Assembly: GCA_013433145.1 (NCBI GenBank)
Contig: JACCHR010000048.1
Span: 1-64,000, forward strand
DNA from: Ascaris suum
Lineage: Eukaryota; Nematoda; Chromadorea; Rhabditida; Ascarididae
DNA length: 64,000 nucleotides
Direction of reading: 5' to 3'
The notes beneath the pieces were generated by a model. The model searched no databases, was not told the origin of the DNA, and saw only the letters and a program-made list of their open reading frames with translations. Made by a program: the position numbers and the translations under genes. Positions 1 through 12,599 of the stretch are shown one piece after another. Positions within the stretch are counted from its first letter, which is position 1, and the number at the start of each line of letters is the position of its first letter.

Positions 1-674
1 TTTAAGGGTGTAGTGAATCGGTGAATAGTGGTGTTGACATATAATAGAGAGAAAGATGTGAGCTAAAAATCCGTTTTGGATATAACCGTTTTCGTTGTTT
101 ATGCAGTTTTGTTGTTTAATGTATCACTCGAGTCCCAATGTTATCCAGTTTTCTGAAGTATCAGTTCTTGCTATGGAGCCTTCCGAAAGCACGTAGATGT
201 CGGGAATCCAGGAAATTCAAGGATTTTCGTTCTCTGGGCTTGTTAAGTTGTGTTTGAATACGCTCTATTGCCATGTTTCATCTCGATTATGAAACTGCAA
301 CTTCTGTTGTTTTACTTGTGATGCGTATAGATGGTGATCTAGCATTGGACACAATCCAGCCCCCTTTCTGTAAAATTCGGGGAGATTTTTCAGCTATCTG
401 TTTTTGTGAAGCTCAGTGGTTGATTGTTTTTGAAATGTGCTAGTCTATATTAGGTTGTCAGAGTTCTTTTCTAAGATTACTATGATTTTAAACTTGAGCG
501 ATTAGAGTTGTTTATTCCTTGCGCTTCTCTTTAGGATGTAGCTCTAGGATTTCTATTGATGTGCATTACGTTATTTGCACATATGATATTTCTTTTTTCT
601 CTGATAGTAGTATTTGAAGAGGAGAATGCGTCTAATGTTTTCGAGCGTTCGCAGGTGAAATTAGTCTTTTGCAG
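1..674. other. Upstream sequence with no recognised gene
   Basis: No convincing exon was found. A short open segment on the plus strand around 152-275 follows a weak acceptor (AGTATCAG) but has no family resemblance and no good donor. The stretch is moderately AT-rich and may be intron of a gene that begins to the left of the window. Confidence 0.3.
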
Positions 675-817
675 ATGCAACAATGTTCTCTTGGGTCGGT
701 GGTGCTGAAGAGTGTTCAGAAGCGCACACTGATGGCGAAATTGCGTTAATTTATGTTGACAATATCAGGAAATTTTTGGTTCACGGTTGCATTCAACCAT
801 TTCGACGATGTGTCTAA
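675..817 (+). CDS. Possible terminal exon of an unrecognised upstream gene
   Basis: A plus-strand open segment of 46 codons follows a good acceptor, CTTTTGCAG, at 666-674 and ends in TAA at 815-817. Entered in phase 1 it reads MFSWVGGAEECSEAHTDGEI, then a short segment ending IQPFRRCV. Its composition, with several Gly, Glu and Cys residues, is unlike the AT-driven Lys/Asn/Ile/Phe translations of the surrounding DNA, which is the only reason to suspect coding. I do not recognise the sequence and found no partner exon to the left. It could equally be chance. Confidence 0.22.
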
Positions 818-1785
818 GTGGGGAAGGAGATCAAGTGGGGGCAGGGCGGGGGTGGGAGAATACTGCGAAGCAGCGATTGATGGGAAAAGGAAAATATCGG
901 AGGTTTTCTATCGCTCTACAGTTCAGACGATTTGAGTGAGGGTCTTTGGAATCGGCTGCTTCTACATAAAGCTACCGTGGACTTAGTGATCATTAATGCT
1001 GTTGACATATTTGATATGAACCTCTCTGTTAAGTTGGACTTTGAAGATGCGGAATAAAAGTATGCTTTTAGACTGCTTTTTTTTTAGTTATATGAATATT
1101 AATTTTTGAAAGTAATTTCTGACATGCTTTATGACAACTAAAATAGAAAAAACTGATTAAATTCTTAAATAATTGGGACGTTTTTTAAAAGATTTTTGTG
1201 TAAAATTTAAGGATTAAAAAAAAATTTCTTTTTGATCAAAATCGACTGTGCTTTTTCGCTTCATTTTATTATTTTGCCGTCAATTTTATACGTAATTCCA
1301 TATTGTTGCCGCAATAAATTATTTGCAACATGCATTTTCTATAATTGAATTCAAAAATGGTATAATTAACCATTTGAGAGGTGATTATATTTGTATAAAT
1401 TTTTCATCTAATCAGTTATTAGCTGGGACCGACGACTTTCGGAAGCAAAAATTTTTTGCTTATCATGATGAAGTTAAAATCGAGGAGTTGAATTTTTTTT
1501 TTCCCCGAAGTCGGAGCAAGAAACTTTAAACTCACAGTTAGTTTTCGATATAAATACACAAATAAAAACCCTGATACTGCAGGTTGAAAATAAAATATGT
1601 GATGACTTTTTTGCATGATTCCGGATCGGATGATTACGGGGTAACTTTGGGTGTCATAGAAAAGTCTTAGCAAATCTTGCACAGCACAGGAACCCGACAC
1701 CAGTGCGTGTGAAACAAGAAATTAATGTTAAGACAGCGACCAGTATTCAGTACCGGTTCATAAGTAAGATCAGCTTCCTTGGCAG
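818..1785. other. AT-rich non-coding stretch
   Basis: The first part (about 820-950) is purine-rich. The rest is AT-rich with T and A homopolymers. The open frames here are short and look like chance. Nothing is annotated. Confidence 0.4.
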
Positions 1786-1981
1786 TCTTCTAGCGTCCAG
1801 GTCTTGTTGAGGATCTGCACCCTGCGGTTCGAGTAAATATAACAATACAACACAAGTATAAGGAGCAAACGGTTCTCACACAAATACAAGGAAGGACATT
1901 AGGATAACTTCAGTCGCAGGCACGATCGCGCAGTCGAACTCCAGGCTGCTCTCGATCGCCTCGCGCATTCCAACGGCCACC
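1786..1981 (+). CDS. Two small coding-like exons, unrecognised
   Basis: Segment 1786-1832 lies between an acceptor (CTTGGCAG) and a donor (GTAAAT). Segment 1914-1981 lies between AACTTCAG and GTAAGC. Joined in phase they read SSSVQVLLRICTLRF, then DRRHDRAVELQAALDRLAHS plus NGH, leaving phase 1. The GC content is clearly higher than in the flanks. They lie about 0.9 kb before the first recognisable exon of the C16orf89-like gene and could be its 5' exons. However, the join to that gene needs a weak acceptor near 2922 and no signal peptide is visible. The minus strand is also open across 1914-1981, so the strand is not certain. Confidence 0.2.
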
Positions 1982-2864
1982 GTAAGCCCATTCGGCCTTA
2001 CTTTAGATCAGTCTAAGAGTGCTGAAATGAATACATGGATTAAATTTAAAAGACGGTACCTTGACTTCTTCGGAATCGTCGGAACACTATGGAGATTGGT
2101 TCTAACCTCTCTATGTTGGGACAGGTTAAAACATGTATTCGGTATAAACTTTCCTTCGTAAACCTGAAAGGGGAGAAGTTTTCTGCGAATTTTGCAAGTT
2201 TACCATCGTTTTCCGGGAAAAGTATAATATGTCCTTGTTTTGCTTTAAAGGAACAATCTCTTTGCATATTCACAATGGGCGTGAGGCATTGGCCTTTATC
2301 AGAAGACTTTTGCATTGAAACAAAAGTTCTTTTTGTTTGCAGAATTGTTCCCCGCCCCCCCCCCCCCCAAAAAAAAAAGAATCAATGAGATATTTCTTAG
2401 ATTTAAGCAACAGATCTACTTATGAAAGTTCCACAGTTTTCAAAATTTTGCTAGGTGTTCTCGTCTATTTTCAATTAGATTAATTGAGCATCACTCTTTG
2501 GAGATCAGACAATGAATTGCGAACGAGGTTTACAAGTAAAAACGTTGGAAAGTCCTCTAAATTACCAAATAGGTGTGTCGTCACTTTTTATTTCTATTTG
2601 ATTAACAAATTGTCTCTTTTTTTTTCTTATAAGAATAATTTATGCTCATCCCTGAGATGGCCTATAAGTTATAAAACCGTGTCACTGCCACTATGCATCT
2701 CCTCATTATCGAACTAGCTCAGAAGGAGTGAATTTTTAATACACGGTGAAAAGTTCTAGGTCATTGAAAAGAATACTGAAATTAAAATAATGAAGAAATA
2801 TTTTCTCAGAGGATGAAGTTTTATGGAAATGGCAATATATGAGAGAGGAATATAAAGTGAGCCG
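1982..2864. other. Non-coding stretch with C14 and A-rich tract
   Basis: Contains a run of 14 C at 2355-2368 followed by an A-rich run of about 13 bases. Overlapping open frames on both strands at 2046-2388 have no family resemblance. Nothing else is supported. Confidence 0.4.
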
Positions 2865-4486
2865 ATGGATATGGCACCTGCAACAGTACGATATTTAAGT
2901 TGGAATAGCGCTCGTCTAATAGCGCTTGTATTGAATGCATTAAGTGGTTTGGAGAAATATTACAAACACCATCATACCGAACTTGACGTCGATGGGGTTT
3001 TTGGGTTGCGCATTATACAAGGTTTCATTTTATTTATTTATTTATTTATTGATAAATCTTTTAATTAAGAACGAAAAGTGAGAGTATTGAATAGGCTGTA
3101 TTTAATAGAAGTTTTCGAAGAAAACTAGCAAGGATTATTTGCGATGTTTTTAATGAAAGAGGCAATACTACTTTGCAAAATGTACTTAAGTGTTAATTAA
3201 GTTTTTATTATTATCGATGGAAATTAAAATGTTTCATCTTTAATCGTATTGAAAAAAGAAGGAGGAGGGTCAAAGTGGAGGAAAAATAATAGCATATTGA
3301 ACCATTTTACAGTAGAAGTAAGTATGTGAAGACTGTATAAATGAAATCTTGAAATGTTTTTCGTTCGGTATTTCAGCTCCGTTTCTTTCTTCTTTTTTTT
3401 TTCCTTCATTGTTTTCAGTGCTGAATTTAAAAATTTGTGAAATACCGTTCCGATATGTGTCAAATATATCGGAGGAAATATCCTCAACTTTGCGATCGGT
3501 TGTACCACTCTCCTCAGATCAACTGCTCCATCCATCCTTCGGCAGTCTTCTTTAACCTTGTTTCCCCCACCGTCGACTCGCCGTCAACGATGCGTTTGAC
3601 GTGTTGCTTCTCGTTATTATAAAAAAAAAAACATTTATTTGGAAGGATTACTTCGAACGAAGTTCATAGAATTGATTTCATCTTTAGCCCTTGCAACCTG
3701 CGATGGCATATTTTGATAATTGCTTTTGCGCAGGTAGTAATGGCGTAGTGGTCAGAATCAATCTATCTCCATAACTATTAGTTAGTGGTGATATCCCAGT
3801 TTTCTTGTATTTCCTGTTGCTAGATCATTACGACATATTAAAGATGTGCGATATTTGTCCTTGCAGAAGCATTCTCTCGAAAACTGATGCAGCGATTTGT
3901 TAAGTTGTAAATGCTTGGGAGGACGTTTGCCATATATGATCAGTTATTGGTCCTTGTGTTAAACATTTGATCGGTGCATAAACTTTTGAGACATTTGATG
4001 CAACTCGATGCCATTTTCAAAATCCTCTCTTCTTTTAAGGTCAGTTAAATCATCTCTATATGGATTTCAAGGAGCAGAACTTGGATTAAGAAGTTATCGA
4101 TGAAATTCGAAATCTTAGTCGACACGCCAATGAAATTGCTAATAAGGCGATTCCATTTGTCGCCAATCGCGATCCTTTCTACTACAAACAGGTAAACTAA
4201 GTTCATTTAGAGGTTTGATCCAATCGAAACGCTAGAACGTCTCACAAATTAACTCACCAGCAGGTATGGAAATCAGGGAATTTCAAGTTGAAACGAAATG
4301 TCAGATAGCGTCCGTTTACTGATATGTGCAAATCGGACGTTGAAGAGGACAGCTGTTTTTACGAAATAACAGTAATACCGAGCTCTGTTTCTATTAATAA
4401 AACCCGTAATTCCAGAAATCTGGGAGAAGACTGTACAGTGTGCACTGAAGTGAGTTTATATATATTATATATATATATATATATAT

Positions 4487-4538
<52 letters not shown>

Positions 4539-7500
4539 GTGCTCTGCATGCACGTTGAAGTTGTCATTTAATAATTGTCGGAAGGATCTACCTCGATGGG
4601 GGAAACGCGTAACGATATTTGTGAGGAAAGTTTGCTTGTGAGGCAAAGCGCGCTTACGTTGCGATGTGCCTCGTAAGGTTTCGAGTCGAATGGCATGTGC
4701 AAGAGATTTATGAGATCTCTTCTCGCAAATTACTCCACAGCTTTTTGCTGCGTCGTCTTTGCTCTGAAAGCATGGTCCAGTCAGCAATACACTCTTGTTG
4801 ATCACATAATCAGTCCTTCATCCACACTTTCTTTTTTTCATAACGTTTATCTGGAAGATGTCTTCGATGGGATCGACGAATGAAACCATTTTTCAAGCGC
4901 CAAAAATCCCCCAACTGTTTTAGCATTATGTATGAAAGTTAATTAACGAAAGTTTATAGGGTGGCTTTTATTCTCATCCCATAGGCTCATAGGGAATGCT
5001 TCATAAAGAATAATATCAACATCTCGTTTCTCAAAGATTTCCTAGAGTGTAGTGCTATTGATAGCGGCGCGATTTCGACTGGCGTGAGCGAAAACTTTCG
5101 ACTTTGCCGAAGGCACGACCGATCGATCGCTGTTGCGTTTTTCTGCTGTTCAACGAGCGCCTCCGGACATTGGAGATTGGCTAACAGCGATTATTGTCAC
5201 CCTCTCTTTATGAAGTTCACGGATCATGTCGAAGAGTTATTATTGCATTGCAAGCACCATATCGACCGGACCGGTGGCTCGATCGTCTCCTTATGTTCAC
5301 CCACGGTTCTGCTCGATGTGATCCTTTTAGGCGTCGATATGAAGCAATAGAATGAGCGACGAACTTCCGAAAATTTGTTTGCAACATGAAGAGTCTTGTA
5401 CTTTCATCTAAACGTCGAAGACTGCCGGTAGACACAAGGTATGACACAACCGCCTGCGGTCGCAATAAAAAACTTACGAACGATCAGCCGATTTCGCTCT
5501 TCGTGACATATTTTCTCAGAGACATAGTGGAATAGGAGGGAGAAAGCTTTGCTCTGTTTTTTTAATCGTTGGAAACATTATTTTCAGTTTCGATATCTTC
5601 TAACGCATCCGTATGATATAACGCATGAAGCACAACGCATCGACGAACGTTTACGATGGTTGGAGAAAGAAATATTGGGAAAGAGATTCGACGGAACTGA
5701 AATGATGTGGTTCAGTGAGAAAGAAAGTGATCGGTATTATTTTCGAGTTGAAGTTATAGTTGTGAATTGCAGCTAAGAAGCTAATAGCTTCAGTTGCAAA
5801 ATTTGTGAATGATTTTATGCTTGAGAATTAAATGAGGAAAGATGTTGAGCATAAGAGGAAAAGGAGGATTAGGAGACGATGTGAATGAAGTGATAGCGGA
5901 CATTACCGTCACAATTGAAGGGCTTATTTGAAAGCGTATTAGCGAATGTCTCGATTTTTGTACAGTTGGATAAGGTGGTTGAAACAGTGCACTCATTTCT
6001 GACTGGCTATTTGCACTTAGGGGCACTCTTATTATCCTAGGTTGTGAGCTTGAAATACTGAGTGAATGCTAGTGATGAGTTATATCACTAGCATTCACTC
6101 AGTTAGCCTCCCCTTTCATTGGATTGTTTAGTTCTGAATGCAGATATTTTCCAGGTGTTTTGCCGAAGTGTTATCGAAGGATTATGATGTGAATAATGTG
6201 ATTCGACTTGTGCAATTAGTGAATCATGTCTGAAACGAATGTTGGCAACTCGTGGTCTATCTGGATACCGATTGACTCATCAAGTGCTCTTCGCCGCCGT
6301 CACACAAAATGTAAGTCTCTTTTAGAACTTTTTTAAAAATAGAATTCTATCGTTGCTTGTTGGCATTTTTGGATATATTTGCTGGATTCTGAGAAAACCT
6401 TGACATTCATTCAGCGTTCGAACTAAGGAAGTTCCCGTATTAGATGTTTGAAAGCAGTTCTAGAGATATTGCAATTCGAGTGGCAATCTTAGCATTTTCT
6501 TCACTTTTCTACTTTTTTCAACCAAGTCTTTTCACTAGATACACCTTTCCCGTCTCTAGTTTGCTTCAACAATGGGTTCGTTTGCTGTTGATATGGTCCG
6601 TCAACCTTACTAATCATTAATATAAAGCAATGGCGTTATTGATTCGAAAAAGCGAGTCTTTTTTCTTCGGGTCATATCGAAAGTTAAAATATCGGAACCT
6701 TTTATGACGGAAGTCTATTTTCTCCAATCATTTATTTTTCTCGCTTTGTGTGATTTCCATTCACGGTTTTTACACTATTTTGAAATGAAAAATGTTTTAC
6801 GCGAAAATTTCATTTTGAGGGATATTCACGCCTTGTATTAGTAAACATTCTCTCTACCTATCTCGATATTGATGAGATTTCTAGTCTGTTCTTTTCTTCC
6901 CCTATTTTTGAAGGAATCGATTCTCCTCTCCCGTTTTGTCTCTTTACTTTCTCTTCATGCTCCTACCCACTTTCTCCTTTCTATTTTCTTCAAAAAAAAA
7001 AAAAAAAATCCAGTTTCGTTGTGATCATCACCTATTGTGTGCATGGCATATCGATTTGGGAATGATGGCGAATATTTTAGGCTCCTTGTGCGAACGTTGT
7101 TTCGGAATATCTACACTCGACAAGCAATACGACAATGGATAATTTTTTGAAGGAGTATTGCACAAACGTTATTGATGAGATGCTTGCTTTTCAAAAGAAT
7201 GCACATATTCTCTCCAGGATGAACACCTATCAAAAAGATCTCCTTATGGAACAAGGTGGGTAAATACTCGCTTTTTTCCATTTGAAATCGATCGCTAGCG
7301 GATTTATTAATTTACATTGCCGCATCTGCCACGCATGATTCTAGTAAAGCTTTTGATGTCTATATTTGGCCTGGATTCATGCCGCCTCAATTGTAGCTTG
7401 TTTTGTCATTTTAGGTCACTGGATTTGACTCACGATTTTCCTTAAAAATAGGGTACTGTTGAATTTCAGATGGTCCCCGAAAAAATTAGTTCTGAGGGTA

Positions 7501-10171
7501 GGGAAGATACAGTTTGCAAGTAATTTTGACGTTTGGGATCCCAGAAAGTACAGCCTCTGAACGAGAACTGACGGCTCTAAGAGTTATTCGGGCTTTCCCA
7601 AGTGAAGTAAGTGTTGCCCAGAAATTTCGACATTTTCGAGTGAAATTTCTTGTGGGCACGCTAGCCGTAACTACCATAGTATTTGCGAAATTCCCATCCA
7701 CTTTGCTTTTTTTTGCAACGGTGTAAATGCAATTCTGCACTTTTATATGCGTTTGCACTACGGCTTGCGCATATAAAGCAATTACATCGCGAATTGTTCG
7801 ATGCTTTTATGCAGATTATTGTTGCTTATGTGGGCTCATTTGATTTCATAAAAGAGTTTCCGACTAGTTGATGATGGATTTATTGAGGGAATTTGAGTGA
7901 TATTATTGAATGTTTCGTCTCTAGTATAAGTGCTGGGCATTCCCATATTGCTATCATTTTCAACAACATAAACTTATTTCGTATTTATCCTTGAGATTTC
8001 TTACATAGTGGCCGACAGTATATTCTCGATTGATGAATAATTAATAAATAAGAGCGGAAGGGAAAGAAGCAAAGGTGAAGGAAGAAGCAACCGATGCAAC
8101 CGGTTATGAAAGCAACGAACTCTAAAGCAATTAATTTTATATGATTTTTATGCGTGAATATATAGGTTGTTTACTCATTGTTTCTTCAAAAAAGCATAAA
8201 TAGCTTCAGTTCTAAGTTTTTTTTTTCTCATTTTTTCTCGAACTTTTCTCGAAAAGATAAAAAAGAATTTTTCTCGAAAATATTTCAGCCATTATTTTTG
8301 CATCCAAAATAAAGAGGGGAATTTCGACCTCATTGCCATCCAAAATCCCCAACCCACATCCTTACCTATAAGCGTTGTTCGTGCTATTGAGAGTACTGTA
8401 GTGTATTTCTTTTTTTTTTCGCACACTTTTTTAAGCTTTATGAGGTTTTGTTGGTGACCTCATTAATGTTGTGCTCATTTTCAGTGTTTGCATGTGGTCA
8501 GTTCGGTTTTGTGGAAATTTGCTCGTTGCACGTATTAGTGGCCGTACTTAGTTGGCAACATCCACGTCTTGGATGCTTCAGAAAAGGGGATCTCGACGAC
8601 TCTCCAATCAATGTAGCATTATCATCACCCAAAGCAGCGTTCTTAGCCGATAACTTCACTTCGAGGAAACTTTTCAATGATCTCATTCATAATGGTTAGT
8701 CAGGTTTAGTTTTTTTTTTTTGCATACTTATTGGCCGAGAGATGTTATATTTCTATATTCTCTTGGCACTCATATTTTATGCAAATTAGGCGAAAAAAGC
8801 AATGAAAAAAAATTTAATTTTAAAATACATTTTGATTTATTCGTCGATAATTTGTGTAACTCCTATATCTCCACTGGATCAATAAGCATCTGTTTGTTTT
8901 GAAAAGAAAAAGTTGATAATTGTGCTATTAATTACGATGTTATAACGTGAAAGATCATCTCGAAACTGTCTGGCTAGAGAGCGTTAGAAAAATTACAGTC
9001 GACATTTTTTGCACTAATTTCGTAACTTTAGAGAGATTATGGAACTCGTCAAGGTTTGTTCTGGAAATTTGTCTACAAAGTTCATTTATATTTCCTAATT
9101 AAAAGTTGTTAGTTGTATGGCTGCTGTTTAAAAATTAAGTAACAAATTTAAGTTCACAATCTTACTGCTTATTATGAATGGTGCTATGGAATGCGCATTT
9201 GTGAGTATCACAGATGTACTAATAGCTAAATAATTGTGTGGAGAGTGAATATTGCGCATATGTGCATTATTAGAGGCATTATTGGCAGCGATTGTCCTTA
9301 TTTATAATACCTCCATTTGTGTTAAATATTACTTCATGGCAAAGTGCTTCTTTAAGAGTCAAGTTGTTTTTTTTTCGAGGCAGAATGCATCTGCAGGTTG
9401 ATTAGTAGTTTGTGTCATAGGTTTACTTCGGATCAGCAGATCTTCATAGAGGCAGCGCTAAAGGTGCAGAAATCAGAAATCACAACTAGGTTTACTACCT
9501 GAAGCTCATCGAGAATATTCGCAAATATGACCTGCTTTCACGAGTGTTTTGCTCAACGGAAGCCGACAAGATTAACTAATCAAGCAAGTGGTGGCATATT
9601 TGGTTTTAAATAAGCGGGATTTCAGGATTTTCTTACATGAAGTGCTATCCTCACATATAGGATCAGAAGTCCTCAACCGACAAAACTTCAGGATATAGGA
9701 GGAGGGGTTGGGGAACTCGTGACTTTCGCGTTGTTTTAGTCGCTGCATCATTTATATTTATCAGATTAAAGCTCGAGCTCAGATGAAACTGATCAATAGC
9801 CAACGTGTTAAAATTGTTTAGATTATTGCTCGACCCACTCGGCTACAGTGGCATCTGGCGCACTTATGGTATTCCTTCGTTTCTTACTTGATCCGGGTCC
9901 ATGGCCAGAATTCTTCCTAGCAGATCAGCCGGTCACGCTGCAGAATATCCTCTCAGAAGATCAGTTCCGTCAATATCGATATGCACGATGGGTGAAAGAT
10001 TCATTTCCGGTGCAACTGCCTCTCTCGAGGCCTCCCGAGCTCGGCTGGTCACCCGATTTACTCGCGTATTTAGTTTTGATTGCTTTCGTTTGCATTGCTT
10101 CACTAGTTGCTCAATTTGGTTGTAAAAGGAGGGTGAAGCAAGTGTACCATTTTGCCTACAAGAACTTATAA
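2865..10171 (+). CDS. C16orf89-like (DUF4735/UPF0764) protein, membrane-anchored form
   Basis: Rebuilt exons: about 2865-3021 (5' end uncertain), 4091-4191, 5588-5733, 6155-6310, 7081-7255, 8485-8694 and 9822-10171 (stop). All junction phases agree except for one base near 6200. Seen in order: an N-terminal helix (LSGLEKYYKHHHTELDVDGV), a helical segment (EVIDEIRNLSRHANEIANKA), a charged stretch (ITHEAQRIDERLRWLEKEI), a Cys-bearing part with GYRLTHQVLF, a possible N-glycosylation site (NTT), YQKDLLMEQVFACGQFGF, then LSWQHPRLGCF and YCSTHSATVASGAL. The spacing of Cys, LSWQ..GCF and CS.H.T.A motifs is what I recall for C16orf89, a secreted glycoprotein of unknown biochemical role. Length (about 430 residues) fits the roughly 400 of the family. 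Odd: the last exon ends in a hydrophobic segment (LLAYLVLIAFVCIASLVAQ) followed by a basic tail, suggesting a type I membrane anchor. No signal peptide exon was identified. Family assignment is from memory of motifs, not a search. Confidence 0.6.
4456..4536. repeat. (TA)n microsatellite
   Basis: Nearly pure TA dinucleotides with a few interruptions (TTATAT). It lies in the intron between the exons at 4091-4191 and 5588-5733 of the C16orf89-like gene. Confidence 0.95.
5084..5350 (+). CDS. Intronic open frame of 88 codons, unrecognised
   Basis: Lies in a GC-richer island (about 5040-5470) inside an intron of the C16orf89-like gene. The plus frame includes YCHPLFMKFTDHVEELLLHC and ends at TAG or TAA near 5350. 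The minus strand is also open across the island (for example a segment reading ALVEQQKNATAIDRSCLRQS between about 5160 and 5100), so neither the strand nor coding status is settled. No family is recognised. It may be a nested gene, a decayed insertion or a chance GC-rich patch. Confidence 0.18.
   Translation: MSENFRLCRRHDRSIAVAFFCCSTSASGHWRLANSDYCHPLFMKFTDHVEELLLHCKHHIDRTGGSIVSLCSPTVLLDVILLGVDMKQ
6057..6103. repeat. Perfect 20-bp hairpin
   Basis: The left arm ACTGAGTGAATGCTAGTGAT (6057-6076) and its exact reverse complement (6084-6103) are separated by the 7-base loop GAGTTAT. It is intronic, 51 bases upstream of the acceptor at 6154. Confidence 0.97.
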
Positions 10172-12599
10172 TAAGAACTGAAATTGAATTCGAGTTCTGA
10201 AGTGTTTTCTGGGAGTTGAATGCATTTCCACTGAGCAGATTACGATATGCTTGAGGCAAGGATCACTATCTTCGACTTGGTTCTTTATCATTAAACATAT
10301 TGCTTTTTGCATATTATATGCAAATGCTGTTACTGTCAATCTCGTTGTTAGATTTGTTTGTGATATATGTGCAATTTATTTAAGAACTAAAACACTCAGT
10401 GTGATGAGACTAATTGCCCTCATACGAGTTCTTATCTTTTCATTGCAACGACCAGTTCAAAGACGAATACTATCCTGCGACTTTTGCAGTTGCTACCTGC
10501 TGAAAAAAGTCTAGAAATTGGCAGGGAACAATACTTTTTTTTGCCTTTCAAATCATTCGGCGCCTGATTGCTGAATATCAAAGGTAGTGATAGAGCATCA
10601 GTTATTATACCATCCTATGAACGAAAAAAAGTTTTGCGCGGAGCGATTGTAGAGCAAGTTGGACCCGGAAATTTTGTAGTATCTTTATGCAGCGGCAACT
10701 AAACTGCAATAAAATCACCTATATAAATAGGCGAGGACATGACCATGGTTGAATATAATTTTTTGAGTGGTAATTTGCATAGATAGTAGACAGAAAGCAG
10801 CTTGAAGTGGCCAAAGTGAAAAAAGCAATCTGGAACAATTACTCATTGTTAACTCTATTATGGCTGTAACCTTTTCATTTTGTTCATCGTAAACTTCATT
10901 TTTGGTAGATTTTTGCAATCAATGTGGGTTTTTTATTCGCTCTGGAGGTTCCCTTATATTGAAAGGCTTTTTTCTGTTATTCGTCCTTTTTGTTTGTTGA
11001 TTTCACTTGAAAGGCTTTTTTTTTTTTAAAGAAAGAGGTTGCAAGGACTTATATTGAAATGCAGATCAGCGCGATTCATGTAAAAGTACAAATCTGTTTG
11101 GGCATCATTGGTGGAGGAAGCTTTTGGTAGTGGAACTTGCATACAGGGAAATATGCTATCGAAGCCTAACTAAGCATAAATGATTGTAGAGTGGCATCAC
11201 CGTTACGACCTCTTCGAACAGACTAAAGGAAACTCGGTTTTGAGCTAGAGGACACTTTTATTTTGCTTCTATACCTGATCCATCAAATTATAGCCCAGTT
11301 GTAGATGTACTATAATAGCAAATTTATTGAGGAAGAAGGTGTACTCCAAAGACAGCACTTTTTCACATCTTGCTTACTTCAAAATATGGACATATAATGA
11401 AAGATTTAGGTAATCACTAACTGCTTCAATTTTTGAAAACGTTCGGATTATTGTCTGTGCAATTTTTCTGGCGCTGTTTGTTTGTTCTATTCGATAATAT
11501 TGATGTTTTTTTGCCTGTAAAAAAACTTGTGCCAGTGGATTGGTGCATGAAAAGCTTTAGCGATGTTTTCCCGATAGAGCTTTCATCTATCATGATCGAT
11601 CTCTCGCTTTGTTTATTGTTTGCTTTAATTTTTATGCATTTCGTTTATCATATTAGGAGAGGTTGAACTATATTTTTCGTTTGCTATCAGTGTCCTCACG
11701 ATTGTTGTTTAATTTTATGAAGGTAGTCATACTTCAAATGTATTTCGAGCGGAAACTTCTCAATAATCAATCTCGAAAAATAGACAAAAGCTTCATTTCC
11801 ATCGTAACAAGAGCCTTCAGTTGGGTTCACTTGTGTCGAGACTATTTAACTACCACTAACGTTTGTTATTGGCTTCTTTCAATCCCATAGGAATACAAAA
11901 TAGAAACCGGATTGAGGAAGTAAAATAGTTCCTGGTGTTTTTTTTTTGATGAATTCTATAATAAAATCGTTTTGCGCTTAATTTCGATGTAAGTTTTGTC
12001 ATATTATTAAATGCCAATGTGTTATTATTGATGCCAGTTTGATTTCAATGCATTTTGCTGTAGTTATTTTTATCGATATTTAAGTGCAGAATTGCATCTG
12101 ATTGATTGGACAATGTTTCAGAATCGATTTTTAGTATGAATTCATCGTTAAATTTGTTCAAGCCTATCCCTCAGCTTAGATATTTACTGCTTTATGAAAA
12201 CAATATAGGCAAACATTTGTGGTGGTGGGGGGAAGGGGGAGGGGGATAGTCACGCTTTCTACACGACTGACGCAAAATGACTTCATTTAATTGCATAATT
12301 TAGATGAAAGAAATGTCCTTTTCATGTGCCCACATCCTGTTTTATCCTCTTCAACTCTATTCATCTCGGCTCATTTCTTCAGAAGGATGCAGGCACTCTC
12401 TCGAGGGCTTCTCTTGGCAGTGGATTTTATGCGTTTGGCATTTTTATGCTCGTGACAATGTTATCTGGATTTTGCTTTCTTTCCGAGTGCGTTTTGTTAA
12501 TCTGAGAGGGCGATTCAAATTGGGGGGAGGGGGGGGGGTGAAGGATAAATATCGAACGTGTTCGACCAGTCGAACAATAAAGGTTGTCTGTTTGTTGAT
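10172..12599. other. Intergenic, no recognised gene
   Basis: Begins with the 3' flank of the C16orf89-like gene. Open frames at 10251-10514, 11433-11666 and 11663-11890 are hydrophobic and AT-driven, with no family resemblance or convincing splice partners. A purine-rich run lies at 12221-12248 and a G-rich run at 12521-12538. Confidence 0.4.

Noticed and set aside
7014..7142. Alternative acceptor (ATCCAG) for the C16orf89-like exon
   Set aside because: Using it leads to a stop at 7140; the acceptor TATTTTAG at 7080 keeps the frame and gives the NTTMDNFLKEYC sequence.
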